A stretch of 10,516 nt of DNA from Chloroflexota bacterium (GTDB lineage Bacteria > Chloroflexota > Limnocylindria > QHBO01). Below, piece after piece: positions 4,685 through 10,516 of this stretch; the first letter of the stretch is position 1, and each line of letters begins with the position of its first letter. Where the stretch lies: positions 1 to 10,516 of the forward strand of contig JACDBS010000173.1 in assembly GCA_013694795.1 (NCBI GenBank). Direction: 5' to 3'. A program made the position numbers and the translations under genes. The notes beneath the pieces were generated by a model, which saw only the letters and a program-made list of their open reading frames with translations, had not been told where the DNA came from and did not search any database.

Positions 4685-6475
4685 TCAATACGTCCGAGGC
4701 TTCGGCTGGAATTCCGTGATTGTCACCGGCTTGTAGGCCATCGACATCGCACCGCTGGCGGGATCGCGCGTGGCAAAGGTGTGCTTCAGCCAGTTGGCGT
4801 CGTCGCGCTCCGGGAAGTCCTCACGCGCGTGACCGCCGCGGGTCTCCGTTCGGGCCAGCGCCGATTCGACCGTCGCCTCGGCGCAGTCGAGCAGGAAGCC
4901 GAGCTCGAGCGCCTCGCCCAGGTCGGTGTTGTAGCGGCAGCCTTTGTCGTCCACCAGCAGATGCTGCGCTCGCTCGCGCAGCCCGGCAACCTCGTCCCGG
5001 CATTCGGCCAGGAGCTGCTCGGTGCGATACACCCCGCATTTGAGGAACATGACCTCCTGGAGCTCACTTCGAATCACGGCGGGGCGTTCTCCATCGGTCC
5101 CGGCGAGGAGGCCGGAGATCCGCGTCTGGACCGACACCTCCGCGCCCGCATCCGCCACCGGTTGCGACAGGTCTGCCAACTCGGCGGCCATCTTCTTTCC
5201 CGCTCGACGACCAAAGACAAGGATGTCGAGCAGCGAATTTGTGCCGAGCCGGTTGGCGCCATGGACCGATACGCACGCGACCTCCCCGGCCGCGTAGAAG
5301 CCGGGAACGATCGCGCCCGTCGCGTCGGCCAGGACGCGGCCGTCGATGTCGGTCGGCACACCGCCCATGGCGTAGTGGGCCGTCGGCTGGATCGGCACCA
5401 GGTCCGTCAGCGGCTCCAGGCCGAAGTAGGTGCGGATGAAGCCGCTCATGTCGGGCAGCTTCGTGTTGAGCACGTCGGCCCCGAGATGGCGCACGTCGAG
5501 GTGAACGTAGTCCTTGCCGCCGATGCCACGCCCCTCCGCGATCTCCAGGTAGATGCTGCGACTGATGACATCGCGAGACGCGAGGTCCTTCATCGTCGGC
5601 GCGTAGCGCTCCATGAATCGCTCGCCGCGATCATTGACCAGGAACCCGCCCTCCCCGCGCATGGCTTCGGAGAGCAGGAAGCCTAGCCGGTACATGCCGG
5701 TCGGGTGGAACTGGAAGAACTCCATGTCCTCCAGCGGCAGCCCACGCCGATACGGGATTGCCATCCCGTCGCCGGTGAGCGTGTGCGCATTGGAGGTGAC
5801 CTTGAAGATCTTGCCGTAGCCGCCGGTCGCGAAGAGGACCGCCTTCGCGCGAAAGGCGTGGAGCTCGGTCGTGGCCGTCTCGAGCGCGATCACGCCGGTC
5901 ACCGGACCGCCGGATCCTTGCGGCAGTGCCAGGTCGAGCACCTGGTACTCGTCGAAGAAGGTGACGTCGTGGCGGATGCATTGCTGGAAGAGGGTCTGGA
6001 GGATGGCGTGCCCGGTGCGGTCGGCCGCGAAGCAGCTCCTTCGCACCGGGCCCTCGCCGTAGTTGCGGGTGTGCCCGCCGAAGCGGCGCTGGTTGATCAG
6101 GCCGTCCGGGGTGCGATCGAACGGCAGGCCTAGGTGCTCGAGGTTGATGATCGTCTCGACCGCGTCATGGCACATGACCTCCGCCGCGTCCTGGTCTACC
6201 AGGTAATCGCCACCCTTGACGGTGTCGAACCAGTGCCATTCCCAATGGTCCTCCTCGGTATTGCCGAGAGCCGCGCACACGCCACCCTGCGCGGCGCCCG
6301 TATGCGAACGGGAGGGATAGAGCTTGCTAATGACACCGATGCGGGCCTCCAACCCGAGCTCCTGTTTCAGCTCCAGCGCCGCATACAGTCCGGCGCCGCC
6401 GGCACCGACCACCACCGCGTCCATCTCGTGCACGCGGGTCGGCGGGATCGCGCTGCGACCGCTGACCAGCGTCAC
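4685..6475 (-). CDS. sdhA: succinate dehydrogenase flavoprotein subunit SdhA
   Basis: SdhA oxidises succinate to fumarate with covalently bound FAD, on the cytoplasmic face of the SDH complex. At 596 residues it is full length. It shows the dinucleotide motif VVVGAGGAGL (21-30), SRSHTGAAQGG with the FAD-attachment H58, QFHPTG with H257, SRD with R301, QPTAHYAMGG with H367 and HGANRLGTNSLLD with R409; these correspond to E. coli H45, H242, R286, H354 and R399. The C-terminal helical domain (LQEVMFLKCGVYR from 472) is intact. The GTG at 6475 overlaps the sdhD stop as GTGA, implying coupling, but gives about 17 residues before the usual start; a GTG at 6430 or the ATG at 6424 (MDAVVVGAG) are alternatives. 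Flanked by sdhD and sdhB in the same operon. Confidence 0.98.
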   Translation of the reverse strand: MTLVSGRSAIPPTRVHEMDAVVVGAGGAGLYAALELKQELGLEARIGVISKLYPSRSHTGAAQGGVCAALGNTEEDHWEWHWFDTVKGGDYLVDQDAAEVMCHDAVETIINLEHLGLPFDRTPDGLINQRRFGGHTRNYGEGPVRRSCFAADRTGHAILQTLFQQCIRHDVTFFDEYQVLDLALPQGSGGPVTGVIALETATTELHAFRAKAVLFATGGYGKIFKVTSNAHTLTGDGMAIPYRRGLPLEDMEFFQFHPTGMYRLGFLLSEAMRGEGGFLVNDRGERFMERYAPTMKDLASRDVISRSIYLEIAEGRGIGGKDYVHLDVRHLGADVLNTKLPDMSGFIRTYFGLEPLTDLVPIQPTAHYAMGGVPTDIDGRVLADATGAIVPGFYAAGEVACVSVHGANRLGTNSLLDILVFGRRAGKKMAAELADLSQPVADAGAEVSVQTRISGLLAGTDGERPAVIRSELQEVMFLKCGVYRTEQLLAECRDEVAGLRERAQHLLVDDKGCRYNTDLGEALELGFLLDCAEATVESALARTETRGGHAREDFPERDDANWLKHTFATRDPASGAMSMAYKPVTITEFQPKPRTY

Positions 6476-6921
6476 GAGAAGGGACCCACGGGCGGCGCGG
6501 TGTTGGGATCGAAGAACACGATGACGGCCATCCCGAGGATCAGCCAGATCCCGCTCACCACCAGGAGGGAACCGATGAGGAAGTTGCGGGCGGTGCGGTT
6601 GGCGACGTAGTCACCGATGACGATCCGCGCCCCGTTCGCGCCGTGGACGAAGGCCAGCACCAGAAGCAGGAAGTCATAGATGCGCCAGAAGGGCGTCCCC
6701 CATCGGCTCTGGACGAAGGCGAAGTCGATCTCGCCGCCGGTGAGCTCCACCAACACATGCATGATGAACATGTGGCCGAGCGCCAGGAACACCAGCGCCA
6801 GGCCCGACAGACGCATGAAGTACCACCAGAAGCGCTCCCGTCCGGAGGCTTCGGGCTTCGGACGCGCAGCCCGCGACGGGTTCGTGTAGATGGTGCGCGG
6901 CCGCCGGGTGGTAGTCGTCAT
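6472..6921 (-). CDS. sdhD: succinate dehydrogenase membrane anchor subunit SdhD
   Basis: The second haem b/quinone-binding anchor of SDH. The 149-residue protein has a polar N-terminal tail (1-30) and three predicted transmembrane helices at about 36-58, 79-100 and 113-136. HGANGARIVIGDY contains H93 and, 11 residues on, D104-Y105; the same spacing holds in E. coli SdhD between haem ligand H71 and quinone-site D82/Y83. RLSG (37-40) sits at the start of the first helix. ATG start 4 bases after the sdhC stop; the stop overlaps the sdhA GTG. The sequence is divergent overall and the assignment rests on these motifs plus position between sdhC and sdhA. Confidence 0.93.
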   Translation of the reverse strand: MTTTTRRPRTIYTNPSRAARPKPEASGRERFWWYFMRLSGLALVFLALGHMFIMHVLVELTGGEIDFAFVQSRWGTPFWRIYDFLLLVLAFVHGANGARIVIGDYVANRTARNFLIGSLLVVSGIWLILGMAVIVFFDPNTAPPVGPFS

Positions 6922-6925
6922 CCGG

Positions 6926-7324
6926 TCAGCCCCACGGTGCGAATGGGCGCAGCATGATCAACGCCAGCGGGACCATGGCCACGACGGTGGCCCCGATGAC
7001 GCCGTAGGTCAGCGGGCGGTAGTACTCGGTCAGCCGAGGCCAGAAGTCCATGGCCATGACCCGCAGCCCGTTCAGCGCGTGGTACACCAGCGCCGCCATG
7101 AGCACCACCTCGCCCAGCCGAGCCGGCAGGTTCTTGAAGATGCCCACTGCCGCGTTGTACACCTCCGGCCCGAACAGGACGGTCGAGGTCTCGACGATGT
7201 GCATGAAGAGGTAGAACAGCACGCCCAGCCCGCTGGCGCGGTGTCCGAACCACGCCAGCTGAGCCCAGGAGACGCGGTAGCCGAACAGGTTGATCAAGTG
7301 GTGACGTTCTCCACGGGGCACCAC
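6926..7324 (-). CDS. sdhC: succinate dehydrogenase cytochrome b556 subunit SdhC
   Basis: The first membrane anchor of SDH, contributing a haem b ligand and part of the quinone site. The 132 residues have three predicted transmembrane helices (about 30-52, 70-92, 104-127). The conserved HRASG (28-32) matches E. coli HRVSG, and YHALNGLRVMAMDFW gives haem ligand H82 with D93, the same 11-residue spacing as E. coli H84/D95. The Ser that lies three residues before the HR pair in E. coli (S27, quinone site) is Trp25 here. The start is uncertain: GTG at 7324 (followed by a second GTG) gives the longest form but no clear ribosome site; a TTG at 7297 with GGAG 11 bases upstream would begin MINLFGYRVSW. 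It lies 36 bases after icd, close enough for co-transcription. Confidence 0.92.
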   Translation of the reverse strand: MVPRGERHHLINLFGYRVSWAQLAWFGHRASGLGVLFYLFMHIVETSTVLFGPEVYNAAVGIFKNLPARLGEVVLMAALVYHALNGLRVMAMDFWPRLTEYYRPLTYGVIGATVVAMVPLALIMLRPFAPWG

Positions 7325-7360
7325 CCGTCCCAGGCGGCGCAGACTAGCGGCTCCCCGATT

Positions 7361-8374
7361 CTAGCCGAGCGTGCCGATGCGGGCCGCCACCGCCTCGCCG
7401 AACTCACGGGTGCCGGCTGAACCGCCCAGGTCGTAGGTCACCGTGGTGCCCTCGGCAATGACACCGCGCACGGCCGTCTCGACCGCGTCGGCCGCATCGG
7501 TCTCGCCAAGGTGGCGGAGCATGAGCGCGCCGGAGAGTATCAGGGCGGTTGGATTCGCCTTGTTCAGGCCCGCGTACTTCGGCGCCGATCCATGCACCGG
7601 CTCGAACACGGCAGCCTTCTCGCCGATGTTCGCGCCGGGCGCCACGCCCAGGCCACCGACCAGGCCGGCGGCAAGGTCCGAAACGATGTCGCCGTACAGG
7701 TTCGGCAGCACCAGCACGTCATACAGCTCCGGCTTCTGGACGAGCTGCATGCACATGTTGTCCACGATGCGGTCCTCAAACTCGACGCGCCCGGCGTAGC
7801 CCGCGGCCACCTGCTGACAGCTCTCGAGGAAGAGGCCGTCGGAGAGCTTCATGATGTTCGCCTTGTGCACCGCGGTCACCTTGCGGCGGCCGTTGTTGAC
7901 GGCGTACTCGAATGCGTAGCGCGCGATGCGCTGCGACGCGGCGCGGGTGATGATCTTGATGCTCTCAGCCGCGTCCGGCCCCACGCGGTGCTCGATCCCG
8001 GCGTACAGGTCCTCGGTGTTCTCCCGAACGATGATGAGGTCGACATCCTCGTAGCGCGTCTCGACGCCCTGCATCGTTCGCGCGGGGCGCACGTTGGCGT
8101 ACAGCTCCAGCGCCTGGCGCAGGCCCACGTTCACCGAGCGAAAGCCGGAGCCGATGGGGGTCGTGATCGGTCCCTTGATGGCGACGCCGTTGGCACGGAT
8201 GGACTCGATGACGCGATCAGGCAGCGGGGTACCTTCGCTGGCGATGGTTGCCTCACCAGCCACCTGCACATCCCATTCAAAGCCGATCGAGGTCGCCTCC
8301 AGCACCTGCCTTGCTGCGGCTGCCAGCTCCGGGCCGATCCCGTCGCCCGGGATGAGCGTGACGGCGTAGCTCAA
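7361..8374 (-). CDS. icd: isocitrate dehydrogenase, short monomer-length type (NAD/NADP)
   Basis: Oxidative decarboxylation of isocitrate to 2-oxoglutarate. About 337 residues, the length of the short isocitrate/isopropylmalate dehydrogenase branch. Seen: VTLIPGDGIGPEL at the N-terminus; substrate segment with S80, N82, R86 and R96 (FRSVNVGLRQ, YANVRPAR), the S-x-N form typical of isocitrate rather than isopropylmalate enzymes; VRENTEDLY with R117 and Y124; HKANIMK with K171; NLYGDIVSD with metal-binding D229 and D233. The coenzyme loop reads HGSAPKYAGLNKANP: K266-Y267 as in NADP-specific E. coli enzyme, but Ala273 where that enzyme has Val. I choose TTG at 8374 because GAGGTG lies 6 bases upstream and the protein then starts MSYAVTLIPGDG; a GTG at 8383 would add three residues without a ribosome site. 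First gene of the icd-sdhCDAB run. Confidence 0.94.
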   Translation of the reverse strand: MSYAVTLIPGDGIGPELAAAARQVLEATSIGFEWDVQVAGEATIASEGTPLPDRVIESIRANGVAIKGPITTPIGSGFRSVNVGLRQALELYANVRPARTMQGVETRYEDVDLIIVRENTEDLYAGIEHRVGPDAAESIKIITRAASQRIARYAFEYAVNNGRRKVTAVHKANIMKLSDGLFLESCQQVAAGYAGRVEFEDRIVDNMCMQLVQKPELYDVLVLPNLYGDIVSDLAAGLVGGLGVAPGANIGEKAAVFEPVHGSAPKYAGLNKANPTALILSGALMLRHLGETDAADAVETAVRGVIAEGTTVTYDLGGSAGTREFGEAVAARIGTLG

Positions 8375-8526
8375 CCAATTCACCTCGCGTGCGGCCGGTC
8401 AAAGCGCCGGCGGTCGAGGCCAGAGTCTAGAGCAGTCGGTGCGGCTACAATCTCCGGCATTCCCCCGGGCGGACGCCAGCCGCAATCCGAGCGAGTGCGC
8501 GCCGACGCCCCCAGCAGGAGACACGC
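8375..8526. promoter_or_regulatory. divergent regulatory region between icd and sucC
   Basis: The gap must drive icd-sdhCDAB leftward and sucCD rightward. For sucC a good -10 box TACAAT stands at 8446-8451, without a clear -35, giving a leader of about 68 nt. For icd the minus strand has TAGACT (8429-8424), with TTGTAG 15 bp upstream at best, and a TTGACC (8402-8397) without a partner. The two proposed -10 boxes are only about 20 bp apart, so the two transcription units may compete or share a regulator. Ribosome sites: GAGGTG for icd and AGGAG (8516-8520) for sucC. Confidence 0.45.
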
Positions 8527-9666
8527 GTGAAGCTCCAGGAGTATCGGAGCAAGGAGATCCTGGCGCGCCACGGCGTGCCGCTCCTCGCCGGACAGATCGC
8601 GACGACGCCGGAGGAGGCGCGCGCGGCGGCAGCCGACATCGGCTCACCCGTGGTGGTCAAGGCGCAGGTCCTCGTCGGCGGTCGTGGCAAGGCCGGCGGC
8701 GTGAAGCTGGCAGCCACCCCGGACGAGGCCGCGGAGAAGGCGCGCGCGATCATCGGCCTCGACATCAAGGGCACCACGGTGAAGACGGTGCTGATCGCAC
8801 CGGCCGCGGAGATCGCGCACGAGTACTACCTCGGGCTCATCCTGGACCGCGCGTCGAAGGCCATCACCGTCATCGCCAGCGCCGAGGGCGGCGTCGAGAT
8901 CGAGGAGACCGCGAAGACCAAACCCGAGGCCATCCTTCGCCTCCCCCTCCACCCGCTCATCGGCCTCCAGGAGCACGAGGTGCGGCGCATCGCCTTCTTC
9001 CTGGGCCTCCCAGCTGAGCTGCGCAAGGACTTCGCGAGCGTGATGCGGGGGCTCTACGCGGCCTTCGTCTCTTCCGACGCGGACCTCGCCGAGGTCAACC
9101 CCCTGGTGTTGACAGCTGACGGCCGGCTGCTGGCGCTGGACGCGAAGATCGTGCTCGACGACTCGGCGCTCCCCCGCCATCCCGACCTCGAGGAGATGCG
9201 CGACCTCAACGAGGAGGAGCCGTCCGAGATCGCGGCCCGCGAGGCCGGCATCAGCTTCATCAAGCTCGACGGCAGCATCGGCTGCATGGTCAACGGCGCC
9301 GGATTGGCAATGACGACCATGGACCTCGTCAAGCTGGCCGGCGGGGAGCCGGCGAACTTCCTGGACATCGGCGGCGGGGCAAAGGCCGATCGCGTGGCCG
9401 CCGCGTTCAGGATCATCCTGGACGATCCGAACGTGAAGGCCATCCTCATCAACATCTTCGGCGGCATCACCCGCGGCGACGAGGTCGCGCGCGGCATCGT
9501 CGAAGCACGCTCTCAGCTGACGCGCGACGTCCCGATGGTGGTGCGCATCGTGGGCACCAACTCGGAGGAGGCGAAGCCGATCCTGGCCGAGGCGAACCTG
9601 ATCACCGCGGACTCCCTCGACGACGCGGCGGCGAAGGCGGTCGCGGCGGCCGGTGGTGCGGCGTGA
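8527..9666 (+). CDS. sucC: succinyl-CoA synthetase (ADP/GDP-forming) beta subunit
   Basis: With SucD it converts succinyl-CoA, phosphate and NDP to succinate, CoA and NTP. The 379 residues start with the ATP-grasp domain: KLQEYRSKEILARHGVP (2-18), VVVKAQVLVGGRGKAGGVK (42-60) at the nucleotide site, and AEVNPLVLTADGRLLALDAK with Mg ligands N191 and D205 (same 14-residue spacing as E. coli N199/D213). The C-terminal CoA-ligase-like domain has LDGSIGCMVNGAGLAMTTMD (247-266), the power-helix region, and INIFGGITRGDEVARG (309-323). GTG start with AGGAG 6 bases upstream. The last codons overlap sucD as GTGA. Full length, no defects. It feeds succinate to the divergently encoded SDH. Confidence 0.97.
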   Translation: MKLQEYRSKEILARHGVPLLAGQIATTPEEARAAAADIGSPVVVKAQVLVGGRGKAGGVKLAATPDEAAEKARAIIGLDIKGTTVKTVLIAPAAEIAHEYYLGLILDRASKAITVIASAEGGVEIEETAKTKPEAILRLPLHPLIGLQEHEVRRIAFFLGLPAELRKDFASVMRGLYAAFVSSDADLAEVNPLVLTADGRLLALDAKIVLDDSALPRHPDLEEMRDLNEEEPSEIAAREAGISFIKLDGSIGCMVNGAGLAMTTMDLVKLAGGEPANFLDIGGGAKADRVAAAFRIILDDPNVKAILINIFGGITRGDEVARGIVEARSQLTRDVPMVVRIVGTNSEEAKPILAEANLITADSLDDAAAKAVAAAGGAA

Positions 9667-10516
9667 GCATCCTCGTCAACCGCGACACGCGGCTTCTGGT
9701 GCAGGGCATCACCGGACGCGAGGGCGAGTTCCACTCCACCGCCATGCTCGAGTACGGCACGAACATCGTCGCCGGCGTGACGCCGGGCAAGGGCGGGCAG
9801 TCGGCACTCGACGGACGTGTGCCGGTGTTCGACACCGTCGCCGACGCGGTCGCGCAGACCGGCGCGAATGCCACCTGCATCTTCGTGCCGGCTGCCTTCG
9901 CGCCGGACGCCATCCTCGAGGCCTCGGACGCCAACGTCCCCCTCGTCATCTGCATCACCGAGGGCATTCCCGCGCTCGACATGCTGCGCGTCCACCACGT
10001 GCTGCGCGCGAAGGGGACGCGACTGATCGGCCCGAACTGCCCGGGCCTGACGAGCGTGGACGAGGCCAAGGTCGGCATCATCCCCGGGAATATCCACGCC
10101 CGCGGCCCGGTCGGTCTCGTTTCCCGCTCGGGCACGCTGACCTACGAGGTGGTGCAGGCCATGACCGATGCCGGCATGGGTCAGACGACGACGGTCGGCA
10201 TCGGCGGCGACCCGATCATCGGCACGAGCTTCACCGACATCCTCGATATGTTCAACCAGGATCCGGAGACCGAGGCGATCGTCATGATCGGCGAGATCGG
10301 CGGCGAAGAGGAGGAGAAGGCGGCCGCCTTCTGCGCCCGCGAGGTGCGCAAGCCGATGGCGGCCTTCATCGCCGGCCGCACCGCACCGCCCGGGCGACGA
10401 ATGGGTCATGCCGGAGCGATCATCTCGGGCGGTGCCGGGACCGCCGAGTCGAAGCGCATCGCCCTCGAGGAGGCCGGCATTCGCGTCGCGGACTCGCCGA
10501 GCCACATCCCGCAGCT
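9663..10516 (+). CDS. sucD: succinyl-CoA synthetase alpha subunit, cut just before its C-terminus by the window edge
   Basis: The alpha subunit binds CoA and carries the phosphohistidine. 284 codons are visible against 289 residues in E. coli, so only the last few residues are outside. It starts SILVNRDTRLLVQGITGREG, the usual N-terminal Rossmann region; GVTPGKGG (38-45) contacts CoA; IGPNCPGL (122-129) and GLVSRSGTLTYE (151-162) follow; the active-site His is H249 in RRMGHAGAIISGGAGTAESK, at the position of E. coli H246. The sequence APPGRRMGHAG has Arg where many homologues have Lys. GTG start overlapping the sucC stop by 4 bases (GTGA), indicating coupled translation for equal subunit amounts. 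It has no in-window stop, so the true end is to the right. Confidence 0.97.
   Translation, partial: MSILVNRDTRLLVQGITGREGEFHSTAMLEYGTNIVAGVTPGKGGQSALDGRVPVFDTVADAVAQTGANATCIFVPAAFAPDAILEASDANVPLVICITEGIPALDMLRVHHVLRAKGTRLIGPNCPGLTSVDEAKVGIIPGNIHARGPVGLVSRSGTLTYEVVQAMTDAGMGQTTTVGIGGDPIIGTSFTDILDMFNQDPETEAIVMIGEIGGEEEEKAAAFCAREVRKPMAAFIAGRTAPPGRRMGHAGAIISGGAGTAESKRIALEEAGIRVADSPSHIPQ

Noticed and set aside
7511..8530. 339-codon plus-strand frame opposite icd
   Set aside because: Antisense shadow of icd; His-, Asp- and Arg-rich with no family features.
9513..10505. 330-codon minus-strand frame opposite sucCD
   Set aside because: Antisense shadow of sucC/sucD, which are unmistakable on the plus strand.
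1..10516. Mobile element, CRISPR array, toxin-antitoxin or defence system
   Set aside because: No transposase, integrase, spaced repeat array or defence-type domain was seen; apart from two small unknown proteins the genes are core metabolism, division and RNA processing.

Overview
The window is high-GC bacterial chromosome with dense housekeeping genes, almost all intact and recognisable. The best guess at origin is Chloroflexota (perhaps a Limnocylindria- or Ellin6529-like lineage). The guess rests on a four-cysteine/one-TM/Pro-Thr-Ser protein of a style common there, on an RNase P RNA that seems to lack P18, and on GC content and codon use. It is an inference, not a demonstration.

Left part, minus strand: the start of the division and cell-wall (mra) cluster. 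mraZ (596-1045) is followed by rsmH, which runs off the left edge. In front of mraZ is a clear promoter (TTGACG, 16 bp, TATAGT) and then three TGGKG boxes exactly 10 bp apart, the MraZ operator pattern. A stretch of about 700 bp upstream (1131-1830) holds no convincing gene, only short repeats and small hairpins. Beyond it lies a 304-residue minus-strand membrane protein with an N-terminal four-cysteine module (1831-2745). Divergent to that is a 78-residue four-cysteine protein on the plus strand (2940-3176). Neither has a function I can name.

Middle, minus strand: a TCA-cycle operon read right to left as icd, sdhC, sdhD, sdhA, sdhB, rnhA, followed by the RNase P RNA gene rnpB (about 3506 down to 3178). 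From sdhC to rnhA the genes overlap or lie within a few bases of each other: GTGA at sdhD/sdhA and ATGA at sdhB/rnhA. The operon supplies isocitrate dehydrogenase and a haem-containing, E. coli-like four-subunit succinate:quinone oxidoreductase. RNase HI is the last protein of the run. rnpB probably has its own promoter, overlapped by a LexA-box-like palindrome. Its 3' end almost touches the stop codon of the convergent 78-residue gene.

Right part, plus strand: sucC and sucD, the two subunits of succinyl-CoA synthetase, with a GTGA overlap. They diverge from icd across a 152-bp regulatory gap, and sucD is cut by the right edge close to its natural end. Together icd, sucCD and sdhCDAB encode isocitrate to 2-oxoglutarate and succinyl-CoA to fumarate; the 2-oxoglutarate dehydrogenase or ferredoxin oxidoreductase step is not in the window.

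I found no mobile element, CRISPR array, tRNA or new multi-gene system. The items most worth a second look are the LexA-like site at rnpB, the mixed coenzyme determinants of the isocitrate dehydrogenase, the reduced RNase P RNA, and the two cysteine-rich proteins of unknown function.
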